From assembly GCF_007827795.1 (NCBI RefSeq), contig NZ_VITI01000003.1, positions 342,090 through 406,089 on the forward strand: a DNA stretch of 64,000 nucleotides, read 5' to 3'. The notes under the pieces were generated by a model. The model did no database searches and had not been told where the DNA came from. It saw only the letters and a list, made by a program, of their open reading frames with translations. The stretch's first letter is position 1. Every line of letters begins with the position of its first letter. The position numbers were made by a program, and so were the translations under genes. Shown one piece after another: positions 17,482-25,235 of the stretch. This DNA comes from Azospirillum brasilense (GTDB lineage Bacteria; Pseudomonadota; Alphaproteobacteria; Azospirillales; Azospirillaceae).

Positions 17482-18213
17482 ATGCACGCTCACACCGCCA
17501 TCGCCGCCCAGCCGACGCGCGTTCCGCACGGCCATCAGGCCGCCGTGATGGCGATGCCGCGTGTCGCCCCGTCCCGTCCCGCCGCCGGCTTCGCCGCCAA
17601 CGACGCCGACCCCCTGGCCGCCATCGCCCAGTTCCGGGTGTTCGACCGCGAGCAGTCCATCTTCGCCGAGGGCGAGGCCGCCGACGCCGTCTTCCGGGTG
17701 GTCGACGGCATGATCCGCCTCTACAAGCTGCTGCCGGACGGGCGCCGCCAGATCATCGGCTTCCTCCAGGCCGGCGACATGGTCGGTCTGGCCTTCGCCG
17801 ACCGCTACCTCTACTCCGCCGAGGCGATCACCGCCTCCACCGTCCAGCGCATCCCGCGCTGCCAGCTCGACGCCCTGCTGGACTCCCAGCCGGCCCTGGC
17901 CCGCCGGCTGCTGTCGGTCACCACCTCCGAGCTGGTGGCGGCGCAGGACCAGATGCTGCTGCTGGGCCGCAAGTCGGCGCTTGAGAAGCTGGCCAGCTTC
18001 CTGCTGGCGCTGAGCCGCCGGGCCGGTGCGGGCCGGGCCATCGCCCTGCCGATGAGCCGCTGCGACATCGCCGACCATCTGGGCCTGACCACCGAGACGG
18101 TGTCGCGCGGCTTCACCAAGCTGAAGACCTCGCGCCTGATCCGCATCCTGGACGGCGGCCGGGTCGAACTGCTCGACGCCGAGGCCCTGGCCGATCTGGC
18201 CGACTGCGCCTGA
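17482..18213 (+). CDS. Crp/Fnr-family regulator, FixK-like (no N-terminal iron-sulphur cysteines)
   Basis: A 243-aa regulator: a low-complexity N-terminal tail (1-40), a cyclic-nucleotide-fold sensor domain (about 45-150) and a C-terminal winged helix. The recognition helix CDIADHLGLTTETVSRGF has E205, S208 and R209, the residue pattern used by FNR/FixK proteins to read TTGAT-N4-ATCAA. The N-terminus lacks the Cys cluster that holds the 4Fe-4S centre of FNR, so oxygen is probably sensed elsewhere, as for FixK. The 175 bp before it contain no box I can defend. It may act on the FNR-like site at 37146-37159 and on nitrate-respiration genes; that link is inference. Confidence 0.9.
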   Translation: MHAHTAIAAQPTRVPHGHQAAVMAMPRVAPSRPAAGFAANDADPLAAIAQFRVFDREQSIFAEGEAADAVFRVVDGMIRLYKLLPDGRRQIIGFLQAGDMVGLAFADRYLYSAEAITASTVQRIPRCQLDALLDSQPALARRLLSVTTSELVAAQDQMLLLGRKSALEKLASFLLALSRRAGAGRAIALPMSRCDIADHLGLTTETVSRGFTKLKTSRLIRILDGGRVELLDAEALADLADCA

Positions 18214-18401
18214 TCCCGATCTCTCGATCGACCGGCCGGCGGATGCCGGCGATGGGCGGACACGAGCTGATTCGCCGGACTCGGACCATCTGCGGGTCCT
18301 GCACAAACCTCTCAGCTTCTCGGCCCCTCAGCTTCCAGGCCGCGATCGGCGCCGTCCTCGCCATGCTCGACCACGCCCGGCCCTCGGAGTAGAGCCCGGA
18401 T

Positions 18402-18584
18402 TTACTCGTCGTCCTTGGGGGCGGCGTTGCGGGGCGGCGGCTCGATCACCGGGCCGACCTTCACGCTGCGGGCGGTCAACGGCACGATGTCGCCGATCGG
18501 CATGTAGGAGCCATCGGCCAGTTGCTGCGCCGGCTCCCACCGGCCTTCGACCTTGACCCAGCGGTAGATGTTGTTGTTGCTCAT
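18402..18584 (-). CDS. Small hypothetical protein (60 aa)
   Basis: A short basic/polar protein beginning MSNNNIYRWVKVEGRWEPAQQL and ending APKDDE. No signal peptide or membrane segment, and no family recognised. The longer frame reads back through a hairpin (18613-18638), so the internal ATG at 18584 is preferred. It lies downstream of the HU gene on the same strand, separated by that hairpin, so it is either expressed by read-through or from its own promoter. The 188 bp between it and the FixK-like stop show no further gene. Confidence 0.6.
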   Translation of the reverse strand: MSNNNIYRWVKVEGRWEPAQQLADGSYMPIGDIVPLTARSVKVGPVIEPPPRNAAPKDDE

Positions 18585-18612
18585 GACATCACCACGAAAT
18601 TTGGAAAGACGA

Positions 18613-18638
18613 AAGGGGCGGCGTTGCCGCCGCCCCTT
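18613..18638 (-). terminator. Hairpin downstream of HU gene copy 1
   Basis: An 11-bp GC-rich stem (AAGGGGCGGCG / CGCCGCCCCTT) with a four-base loop, 33 bp after the HU stop. In the minus orientation only a short T-rich tail follows, so it may be a weak terminator or a 3' stabiliser. Confidence 0.55.
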
Positions 18639-18670
18639 CATCCAATACAAGGACAGTCCTTGCGGAAGGC

Positions 18671-18955
18671 TTACTCGGCCTTGCCGTTGACGGCGTCCTT
18701 GAGGGCCTTGCCGGCGGAGAACTTCGGCGCCTTGGAGGCGGCGATCTTGATCTCCGCACCGGTCTGCGGGTTGCGGCCCGTGCGCTCACCCCGCTCGGCG
18801 ATCTCGAACTGGCCGAAGCCCGGCAGCTTGACCGTCTCCCCCTTGACCAGCGCGTCCTGCAGGCTCTCCAGAACCGCGTCCAGCGCCTTGCCGGCGTCGG
18901 CCTTGGTGCCGCCCAGCTTGCCGGCGATCGCGTCGATGAGATCGGCCTTCGTCAT
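18671..18955 (-). CDS. hup: DNA-binding protein HU (copy 1)
   Basis: A 94-aa HU/IHF-family nucleoid protein that bends and compacts DNA. It shows the family pattern [11 protein letters not shown], a helical N-terminal half and the DNA-contacting arm [30 protein letters not shown]. It differs from the HU encoded at 29126-29410 by a single residue (Asp vs Glu near position 34). The upstream leader is also shared, so this is a recent duplication rather than the usual diverged hupA/hupB pair. It is divergent from the ECF sigma gene. Confidence 0.96.
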   Translation of the reverse strand: MTKADLIDAIAGKLGGTKADAGKALDAVLESLQDALVKGETVKLPGFGQFEIAERGERTGRNPQTGAEIKIAASKAPKFSAGKALKDAVNGKAE

Positions 18956-19020
18956 TCCCTACTCCCCTTGTTCATGGCGGAACCCCAGCATCCTCCAGGG
19001 CTCCAGGCGCTTCTGACCTA
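18673..19020. repeat. HU duplication, unit 1 (gene plus leader)
   Basis: About 350 bp nearly identical to 29128-29477 in the same orientation. The match starts in the last codons of HU and continues past the start codon through the leader (GGCGGAACCCCAGCAT, CCAGGGCTCCAGGCGC), ending at GACCTAC. The flanks beyond differ. Confidence 0.85.
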
Positions 19021-19131
19021 CTCCGCCCCGCGTCCGCGCGCAAGCCAATCCCGTGGCGAATTTTTCCCCGGAGCGGATTAAGCCACGGCATGATCCGTAT
19101 GCCGAGTGTGAGAAACCAATCCGGGACGGTG

Positions 19132-19680
19132 ATGAAAGACGAGCTGGGACAGCATCTGGACGTTCTGAGGCGCTACGCCCTGGTCCTGATGCGCGACCCC
19201 GACCAGGCGGAGGACCTTGTCCAGGAGGCGCTCGTCAAGGCCATCGAGGGAGCGTCGTCCTTCACGGACGGGCGTGACCTGCGCAAATGGCTGCTCGCCA
19301 TCGTCCACAACACCTTCGTGGACCGCTGGCGGCGCCAGCAGGCCGAACGCCAGGCGACCGGCGAACTCAGCTCGATGGCGGAGGAAGGCTCCCCGCCCGC
19401 GCAGTTGAGCCACGTCCATCTGGGCCAGACCATCGCGGCCCTGATGACCCTACCGGTCGAACAGCGGGAGGCCCTGGTGCTCGTGGCGCTCGACGGCATG
19501 TCCTACCGGGACGCCGCCGAATGCCTGGGCATCCCCGTCGGCACCCTGATGTCCCGCCTGGGCCGCGCGCGCGACGCGCTGCGGGCCAAGACGGGCGGTG
19601 GGCGCCAGCCGGCGTCGGACCAATCCGACCGCAACCCATCAGACCGGGTTCAGCGCCCCCCGTTGCGCGTGGTGAAATGA
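19132..19680 (+). CDS. ECF-type RNA polymerase sigma factor
   Basis: A 182-aa sigma-70 family protein with region 2 (LVLMRDPDQAEDLVQEALVKAI ... LRKWLLAIVHNTFVDRWRR) and region 4 (TLPVEQREALVLVALDGMSYRDAAECLGIPVGTLMSRLGRARDAL). The start MKDELGQHLDVLRRYA matches the usual ECF N-terminus; an upstream ATG at 19090 in frame would add 14 residues with no better ribosome site. Its stop overlaps the anti-sigma start (ATGA), the classic co-translated pair. Target promoter not identified. Confidence 0.92.
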   Translation: MKDELGQHLDVLRRYALVLMRDPDQAEDLVQEALVKAIEGASSFTDGRDLRKWLLAIVHNTFVDRWRRQQAERQATGELSSMAEEGSPPAQLSHVHLGQTIAALMTLPVEQREALVLVALDGMSYRDAAECLGIPVGTLMSRLGRARDALRAKTGGGRQPASDQSDRNPSDRVQRPPLRVVK

Positions 19681-20570
19681 CGATGAACGAACCGATCAGC
19701 GACATCGACCTGAACGCCTATGTGGACGGCGAACTTGACGCGCAGCGCCGCATCGAGGTGGAAGCCTATCTGGAGGCCAATCCGGAGGAGGCCGCCCGCG
19801 TCATGCACGACATGCGGGTACGCGACGAGATCGGGCTGTTCATGGCCGGCCCGGCCGTGGAGAAGGCGGCGGCCGAGATGGTCACGCCCGAACCGGTCAG
19901 AGCCCCGGCCCCCACCCCGGCGCAGCCGGCGGTCGGCGCCGGCGCGCCGCTGCCGCGGCGCAAGCAGTGGGGCGCCCTGTGGCGCCGCCCGGTGGCGGAA
20001 CTGATGAACCGGGCGCGGGCACGGGCCGCCAAGGGCTCGGGGCGCGGGCGGCGGGCGGTGGCGGCGCTGTGCCTCGTCGGGCTCGGCTGGACGGCGCACA
20101 GCGCGGTGTCGTCCATCTCGGTCAACCCCGTCGCCACGGCCCACGCGGCCACCCATTACATCACCATCGCGGCCCAGACCCACCAGCAGGCGCTGCACAG
20201 CGGGATCGACTTCAAACCCTTCGCCGATGCCGCCAATTCCCTGGTGAACCGGCTTGCCTCCGCCAATCCGGAGGTCGCGGTGCCGATCCCGCAACTCGAC
20301 ATTGGGCAGGCGCCGGACGGGCTGCGCACGGTGGCCTGGGACGGTGGGGTCGCCGTGCAGGCAGCCTACCGCCACGGCGGGTCCGAGCTGATCACGCTGT
20401 TCGCCAGCGAGGTCGACCGCTTCGCCGTCACCGAACCCCAGGCGGAGCGGATCGGCAACGTCTCGGTTGCCTACTGGCAGGTCGGGACGACGGTCTACGC
20501 GCTGTGCGGCGAGCAGCCGGAAAAGGAAATCCTGGCCCACGCCCGCGACGCCCGCATGGCGTGGTTCTGA
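19677..20570 (+). CDS. Putative membrane anti-sigma factor
   Basis: A 297-aa protein coupled to the ECF sigma gene by a 4-nt overlap. Residues 1-60 (DIDLNAYVDGELDAQRRIEVEAYLEANPEEAARV) match the anti-sigma domain of RsiW/ChrR-like regulators, but the zinc-binding His/Cys set is not seen. A proline-rich linker and a basic stretch precede one transmembrane helix (about 122-140, AVAALCLVGLGWTAHSAV). A periplasmic domain follows and could sense the stress signal. Role by context and family; the signal is unknown. Confidence 0.85.
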   Translation: MTMNEPISDIDLNAYVDGELDAQRRIEVEAYLEANPEEAARVMHDMRVRDEIGLFMAGPAVEKAAAEMVTPEPVRAPAPTPAQPAVGAGAPLPRRKQWGALWRRPVAELMNRARARAAKGSGRGRRAVAALCLVGLGWTAHSAVSSISVNPVATAHAATHYITIAAQTHQQALHSGIDFKPFADAANSLVNRLASANPEVAVPIPQLDIGQAPDGLRTVAWDGGVAVQAAYRHGGSELITLFASEVDRFAVTEPQAERIGNVSVAYWQVGTTVYALCGEQPEKEILAHARDARMAWF

Positions 20571-20628
20571 ATCAAGCGCCAAACGACAAGCATCCGAACG
20601 ATAAGCATCCGAAGGACATGGTGAGACA

Positions 20629-21351
20629 ATGAGCGGACCCTTCTACGGCAACCAATTCGGCACCGCCGCGCCGGCCTACGGCGCCGCGTTCGACGAGGGC
20701 CTGCGCAAGCACATGCTGCGGGTCTACAACTTCATGATGCTCGGCTTGGCCGTGACGGGCCTAGTGGCGCTGCTCGTGGCGAGCACGCCGGCGCTGTACG
20801 TGCCGATCTTCACGACCCCGCTGAAGTGGGTGGTGATGCTGGCGCCACTGGCCTTCATCATGGTGTTGTCCTTCCGCTTCCACGCGATGTCGGCATCGGC
20901 GCTGCAGGGACTGTTCTGGGCCTTCTGCGCGGTGATGGGCGTCTCGATGGCGTCGATCTTCCTGGTCTTCACCGGGGCCAGCGTGGCGCGGGTGTTCTTC
21001 ATCACCGCGGCGATGTTCGCGGCGATGAGCCTGTGGGGCTACACCACCAAGGCCGACCTGTCGAAGATGGGCTCGTTCCTGATGATGGGCCTGATCGGCA
21101 TCGTCATCGCCAGCCTCGTCAACATCTTCGTCGGCTCCAGCGCGCTGCAGTTCGCCATCTCGGTGATCGGCGTGGTCATCTTCACCGGCCTGACCGCCTA
21201 CGACACCCAGCGCATCAAGGAGGAGTACGCCGAGGGCTACGGGCACGAGGGCAACACCAAGCTCGCCGTCATGGGCGCCCTCTCGCTCTACCTCAACTTC
21301 ATCAACCTGTTCCAGATGCTGATGCAGCTCATGGGACAGCGCGAGGAGTAA
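20629..21351 (+). CDS. Bax inhibitor-1 / YccA-family membrane protein
   Basis: A 240-aa integral membrane protein with about seven hydrophobic helices, the family hallmark (AYDTQRIKEEYAEG near the C-terminus holds the conserved Asp residues). Bacterial members (YccA, YbhL, BsYetJ) act as pH-sensitive calcium-leak channels or modulate FtsH. It follows the sigma/anti-sigma pair by 58 bp and may be a target or passenger of that operon. A strong hairpin terminator follows at 21385-21418. Confidence 0.93.
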   Translation: MSGPFYGNQFGTAAPAYGAAFDEGLRKHMLRVYNFMMLGLAVTGLVALLVASTPALYVPIFTTPLKWVVMLAPLAFIMVLSFRFHAMSASALQGLFWAFCAVMGVSMASIFLVFTGASVARVFFITAAMFAAMSLWGYTTKADLSKMGSFLMMGLIGIVIASLVNIFVGSSALQFAISVIGVVIFTGLTAYDTQRIKEEYAEGYGHEGNTKLAVMGALSLYLNFINLFQMLMQLMGQREE

Positions 21352-21384
21352 GGCGGCGCTTCCATCCGGCGCACCGCCTGCCAG

Positions 21385-21418
21385 AAAGGGCCGGCCGCTT
21401 CCCGCGGCCGGCCCTTTT
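21385..21418 (+). terminator. Rho-independent terminator after the Bax-inhibitor gene
   Basis: A 14-bp perfect GC-rich stem (AAAGGGCCGGCCGC / GCGGCCGGCCCTTT) with a five-base loop and a T-rich tail (TTTTCTTTTCT). It also faces the 3' end of the convergent gene at 21424, so it may serve both strands. Confidence 0.9.
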
Positions 21419-21423
21419 CTTTT

Positions 21424-21897
21424 CTACGGCTTAACGGTCGCCGGAGCGGCGTCTGGCTTGGGTGGATACTCCACCGACACGATGTGCAGCGAGTTGTTCG
21501 GGAAGGAGCAGGCCGCCTCCGGCGCCGCCTGGGAGGCCGGATCGAAGGCGTAGGGACGGGGGGAGCGGCCGGCCCCGGCCCCGGCCCCGGCTGTGACCGT
21601 CTGGACGCCCGGCCCGGTCACCCGCGACGTCCAGGGCGCTCCGGTGAAGACGCCCGGCGTCGATTCCTCCGCCCACAGCCACAGCACACGGGTGCCCACC
21701 GGTTGCGGCTGCGTGAAGGAATGCAGCACCCGCTCGCAGGTCTGCCGGTCCATGTTGTGGATCGCCCGTTCGACCACCGTGTTTTCCGTCCGGGGCGTCC
21801 ATCGCGACAGCAGCAGCGAGCCGAGGGCCATGCTGACCGCCACCCCGCCCAACGAGCAGGCGAGCACCAGCCGGAAACTGCCGTCGTCCTTTGCCAT
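21424..21897 (-). CDS. Hypothetical single-pass membrane/periplasmic protein
   Basis: A 157-aa protein. The start MAKDDGSFRL is chosen because GGAGGCAGGG lies just upstream; longer frames run into unrelated sequence. A single N-terminal transmembrane segment (about residues 8-27, LVLACSLGGVAVSMALGSLLL) anchors a soluble part with PWTSRVTGPG and an Ala/Gly-rich stretch. Two Cys (in DRQTCERVL and EAACSF) could form a periplasmic disulphide. No family recognised. It is convergent with the Bax-inhibitor gene and downstream of the MFS gene, separated by a terminator. Confidence 0.65.
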   Translation of the reverse strand: MAKDDGSFRLVLACSLGGVAVSMALGSLLLSRWTPRTENTVVERAIHNMDRQTCERVLHSFTQPQPVGTRVLWLWAEESTPGVFTGAPWTSRVTGPGVQTVTAGAGAGAGRSPRPYAFDPASQAAPEAACSFPNNSLHIVSVEYPPKPDAAPATVKP

Positions 21898-21985
21898 GCC
21901 CTGCCTCCGCCGTCGATTGCCCATGCCCCCTCCGCCGACATGCTCCACCCTCCTGTCCCATTCCGCAAGGCCGCCCGGAACGCCG

Positions 21986-22014
21986 AAAAGGGGGCCACAC
22001 GCGTGGCCCCCTTT
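21986..22014 (-). terminator. Terminator after the oxalate/formate MFS gene
   Basis: A hairpin AAAGGGGGCCAC / GTGGCCCCCTTT (12-bp stem, short loop) 24 bp beyond the MFS stop, read on the minus strand. It separates that gene from the hypothetical membrane protein. Confidence 0.75.
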
Positions 22015-22037
22015 CGGTCGATCCGCCGGAGCAGAGG

Positions 22038-23366
22038 TTACGGGCTGGCTGCCGCCGTGACCGGACCCGTACCCTGCTGGGCGGCGAGTTCGGCGTTTCG
22101 GGCATGGTGCTTGCGCAACATTGGCCGCAGGACCGCGATGGCGCAGAAGGCCGCGATGAGATCCATGGTGGCGCAGATGTAGAGCACGGTCGCCCAGGTG
22201 CCGGTGGCTTCCATCAGCAGGTTGCCCAGCGGGACCAGCAGCGCCGCGACGCCCTTGGCGCAGTACAGCACGCCGTAGATCTTCGCCGCGTGCTTGGTGC
22301 CGAAGGTGTCCGCCGAGGTCGCGCTGAACAGGCTGTACACTTCGCCCCAGGCCAGGAACACCATGCCCGACAGGATCAGGAACATGATCGGGTCGTGGCC
22401 GAAGCGGCTGAGCATCAGGATGCCGATGCCTTCGAAGGTGAAGGCGATGAACATCGTCGCTTCACGGCCGATGTGGTCGGAGATGAAACCGAACAGCGGA
22501 CGGGAGATGCCGTTCATCACGCGGTCGAGCATCAGCGCGAAGGGCAGAGCCGCCATGGTGATGCCGAACAGGCTGATCGGGGCTTCCTTCACGCCCAGAT
22601 CGTGGGCGATCACGCCGAGCTGAGCCACCGCCATCAGACCGCCCGACACGGTGCAGATGAACATGACCATCATGACCCAGAAGACCGGCGTCTGCAGCGC
22701 TTCCTTCAGCGTGTAGTCGCGGCGGGACTGCAGGACCTTGGTCGAGGCCTTGACCTGTTCCTTCTGCGGAGCGCGCAGGAAGAAGGCGGCGGCGATGATG
22801 ATCGCACCCTGCAGCAGACCGAACCAGAAGAAGGTCGCCTGATAGCCGGAGGAGTGGATCATGTTGGCGATCGGCAGGATGGTCAGGGCCGAGCCGGCGC
22901 CGTAACCGCCCGCGGTCAGGCCGACGGCGAGGCCGCGCTTGTCCGGGAACCACTTGATCGCGCTGTTGACGCAGGTGGCGTAGACGCAGCCGACGCCGAT
23001 GCCGCCAATGGCCGAACCGACATAGAGCATGCCGAGCGAGCCGGCGTAGCTGTCGACGATCCAGGACAGGCCGGTCATCACGCCGCCGAAGGCGACGATG
23101 ACACGGGGGCCGTAACGGTCGATGAAGTAGCCTTCGATGGGGGTCAGCCAGGTCTGGACGACGACGAAGACGGTGAAGGCGGTCTGGATCGAGGCGCGGG
23201 TCCAGCCATGGGTGGCCTGGATTTCCGGCACGAACAGCGTCCAGGCATACTGGATGTTGGCCGCGGCCACCATGCAGACGATGCCGACGACGATCTGCAT
23301 CCAGCGCGCGCCGTCGGAAATGGGCGCCTGCTTGCCGCCAGGCGGTGCAGCGATGGACTGACTCAT
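22038..23366 (-). CDS. oxlT: MFS transporter, oxalate/formate antiporter (OFA) family
   Basis: A 442-aa twelve-helix transporter of the OFA family, which exchanges oxalate for formate or carries related small carboxylates. The start MSQSIAAPPGG is preceded by GGAGGAAGAG, an ideal ribosome site; the longer frame is not translated sequence. Family features are WTLFVPEIQATHGWTRASIQTAFTVFV and GGIGVGCVYATCVNSAIKWFPDKRGLAVG. No oxalyl-CoA decarboxylase or formyl-CoA transferase is nearby, so the substrate is by family only. The leader carries a palindrome (23528-23537). Confidence 0.87.
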   Translation of the reverse strand: MSQSIAAPPGGKQAPISDGARWMQIVVGIVCMVAAANIQYAWTLFVPEIQATHGWTRASIQTAFTVFVVVQTWLTPIEGYFIDRYGPRVIVAFGGVMTGLSWIVDSYAGSLGMLYVGSAIGGIGVGCVYATCVNSAIKWFPDKRGLAVGLTAGGYGAGSALTILPIANMIHSSGYQATFFWFGLLQGAIIIAAAFFLRAPQKEQVKASTKVLQSRRDYTLKEALQTPVFWVMMVMFICTVSGGLMAVAQLGVIAHDLGVKEAPISLFGITMAALPFALMLDRVMNGISRPLFGFISDHIGREATMFIAFTFEGIGILMLSRFGHDPIMFLILSGMVFLAWGEVYSLFSATSADTFGTKHAAKIYGVLYCAKGVAALLVPLGNLLMEATGTWATVLYICATMDLIAAFCAIAVLRPMLRKHHARNAELAAQQGTGPVTAAASP

Positions 23367-23527
23367 TACTCTTCCTCCCCAATGCGGTGATCGAACACTC
23401 AACTCAGCCGGGCGGGGCCGATGGTTGTTGTCGCATTGCCTTTCTCTGGGGCTTGCGTGCCCTTCATGTCTTGGCGGGAGCACCACCGCCACCGTTGGGA
23501 GAGGCTTGGTGTTCCGCATTTCGTACT

Positions 23528-23537
23528 TGGTATACCA
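23528..23537. promoter_or_regulatory. Candidate GntR-type operator upstream of the OFA transporter
   Basis: TGGTATACCA is a perfect 10-bp palindrome about 160 bp before the transporter start. This core resembles FadR-subfamily GntR operators. No GntR gene is in the window, and 10 bp is short, so this is tentative. Confidence 0.3.
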
Positions 23538-23675
23538 CATAATCAGCGGGACACAATATCCGTTTCAGGGATCACACCACAAATAATCCCTCCCTTAGCA
23601 ACTATCGTTACAGTTATGCCTTACGGAAGAGCGGAACCAGAAGAGTCAAACTTTCGTGATATAACTTAAAAAAGC

Positions 23676-23707
23676 AAAAAAAAGGCCGCGCCAAAGCAGG
23701 CGCGGCC
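23676..23707 (-). terminator. Intrinsic terminator of a minus-strand transcript upstream of nap
   Basis: A perfect 9-bp stem GGCCGCGCC / GGCGCGGCC (23684-23692 with 23699-23707), six-base loop. Eight A at 23676-23683 become an uninterrupted U8 tract on the minus strand. It must end a transcript coming from the right, where only the 70-codon frame at 23789-24001 is available. Confidence 0.85.
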
Positions 23708-23788
23708 TCATCATGAGTTCGCTTCACTTACGATCACAACAGTGGAGAAGCCGTTACACCAAAACGGCTGTTCCAATCTTACAGAACT

Positions 23789-24001
23789 TCAGATCGTCAG
23801 CAACCTCATAGTTGATCTGATCTGCATGTCCCGTACGAATCGGAAATAAACAATCCGGCTGACCCAAATCACACCAAGGCCGTCCGACCTCCTTATCCCC
23901 TCTTCATACAGTTTACGGACCGGCGGCCCGCTTAATCCCCGCACCCTCAAAAAAAGTTTGCTCTTCGAATCGTCAGCATCCCGGATTACCATAAAGGCCA
24001 T
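23789..24001 (-). CDS. Small hypothetical protein (70 aa), divergent from nap
   Basis: A 70-codon frame starting MAFMVIRDADDSKSKLF, with GGGGAG five bases before the ATG and a strong intrinsic terminator 82 bp beyond its stop. The protein is basic, with no membrane segment and no recognised family. Base composition is less GC-rich than its neighbours and third positions are not strongly GC, so coding is uncertain. An untranslated regulatory RNA using the same terminator is an alternative. The remainder of the 770-bp stretch 23367-24138 shows only the MFS leader and AT-rich sequence. Confidence 0.4.
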   Translation of the reverse strand: MAFMVIRDADDSKSKLFLRVRGLSGPPVRKLYEEGIRRSDGLGVIWVSRIVYFRFVRDMQIRSTMRLLTI

Positions 24002-24138
24002 GGCTACTCCCCGCTGGCGCCGTTTCCACTGCGCGCCCGCAGCATGGAACAGAAGCCGCGCTCAACCTGTTGTTGGATCGCTCGACCGCTTTCTCGGTCG
24101 TCCTTAGAAGCCACAGCCCGCCAAAAACGGGAGCCCCC

Positions 24139-24360
24139 ATGAGCCGCCACCGTCCTCCAGACCCAACCCGCTTCCCGTCCCGCGCCGCCGCCAGCCAGCC
24201 CCTGCCCGATCCCGGCGCGAAACGACGGGAGATCGCCATGTTCCTTATCCTGGCGGTGGTGATCTGGCCGATCCTTTCGGTCGCCATCGTGGGCGGCTAT
24301 GGCTTCCTGGTCTGGATGTCGCAAATCATCATGGGTCCGCCCGGTCCTCCCCCGGTGTGA
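24139..24360 (+). CDS. napE: Periplasmic nitrate reductase accessory protein NapE
   Basis: A 73-aa one-helix membrane protein; KRREIAMFLILAVVIWPILS and GGYGFLVWMSQIIMGPPGPP are characteristic of NapE. The start at 24139 gives a normal-length protein with a Pro/Arg-rich cytoplasmic lead. It heads the nap operon. Function of NapE is not well established in the family; it is not required for nitrate reduction in every species. Confidence 0.93.
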   Translation: MSRHRPPDPTRFPSRAAASQPLPDPGAKRREIAMFLILAVVIWPILSVAIVGGYGFLVWMSQIIMGPPGPPPV

Positions 24361-24373
24361 GCGGAGCGGTGCC

Positions 24374-24886
24374 ATGGCCGATGAGACGGTCGATTTAGGG
24401 CGACGAGGCTTTCTCCGCGGACGGCGACGACCGGAACCCGCGCCGTTGCGTCCGCCCTGGTCCCGGACGGACCGCTTCACGGATCTGTGCACCCGCTGCG
24501 GCGCCTGCACCGACTCCTGTCCGGAGGGCATCGTCCGCCGGGGGGACGGCGGCTTTCCCGAAATCGACTTCCAGCGCGGCGAGTGCAGTTTCTGCGCTTC
24601 CTGCGCGGACGCCTGCCCCGAACCGGTCTTCGACCGTTCCACCGCACACCCTTGGACGCTGGCGGTGCGGATCGGCCCCTCCTGCTTCGCCACCCACCGC
24701 ATCGTCTGCCGAAGCTGCCGCGACGCCTGCCCGGAATCGGCCATCCGCTTCGCCCTGGCGCCGGGCGGCGTGGCGGTTCCCACGGTGGACGACGGCGCCT
24801 GCACCGGCTGCGGCGCCTGCCAGGCCGCCTGCCCGGCTGATGCCATCACATTGCGACCCGGACCGGAGACCGCCCATGCCCCCTGA
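24374..24886 (+). CDS. napF: Ferredoxin-type protein NapF
   Basis: A 170-aa cytoplasmic iron-sulphur protein. Cys motifs sit at 39-49 (CTRCGACTDSC), 71-81 (CSFCASCADAC), 104/112-119 (CRSCRDAC) and 143-153 (CTGCGACQAAC). An Arg-rich N-terminus with RRGFLRGRR resembles, but is not, a working Tat signal, as in other NapF. NapF interacts with NapA during maturation of its iron-sulphur cluster. It lies 13 bp after napE and overlaps napD. Confidence 0.94.
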   Translation: MADETVDLGRRGFLRGRRRPEPAPLRPPWSRTDRFTDLCTRCGACTDSCPEGIVRRGDGGFPEIDFQRGECSFCASCADACPEPVFDRSTAHPWTLAVRIGPSCFATHRIVCRSCRDACPESAIRFALAPGGVAVPTVDDGACTGCGACQAACPADAITLRPGPETAHAP

Positions 24887-25190
24887 CGCCCCCGACCGAC
24901 CGGCCGAGGCGCCGGCGGAATGGCACATCGCCTCCATCCTCGTCCATCTGCGGCCCGAGCGCAGCCCCGACGTGCGCGCCGCCATCGCCGCGCTGGGCGA
25001 CGTCGAGGTCCATACTGAGGAAAGGGGCCGGATGGTGGTGACCGTGGAGGGCCCCCATGAGGGCCGCATCGCCGACCGCATGACCGCGATCCACCTGATG
25101 AACGGCGTGATGTCGGCGGTCATGGTCTTCCACCACGCCGAGCCTGTGGCGGCCCAAAGCGCGGAGGAGGTCGGCCCGACACGGCGCTGA
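24876..25190 (+). CDS. napD: NapA-specific Tat chaperone NapD
   Basis: A 104-aa cytoplasmic chaperone. HIASILVHLRPERSPDVRAAIAALGDVEVH and GRMVVTVEG match the NapD ferredoxin-like fold that binds the NapA twin-arginine leader to proofread export. The start MPPDAPDRP overlaps the napF stop by 11 bp. The C-terminal extension after FHHAEP is slightly longer than in E. coli. Confidence 0.92.
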   Translation: MPPDAPDRPAEAPAEWHIASILVHLRPERSPDVRAAIAALGDVEVHTEERGRMVVTVEGPHEGRIADRMTAIHLMNGVMSAVMVFHHAEPVAAQSAEEVGPTRR

Positions 25191-25235
25191 CCCTTCCGGA
25201 TTTCACATTCGTCAAGAAAAAGGGGGGAGGAACCC

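Noticed and set aside
23812..23825. TTGATCTGATCTGC as a FNR/FixK site for nap
   Set aside because: Only the left half fits; the right half should be ATCAA. It also lies inside the candidate small gene, over 300 bp from napE.
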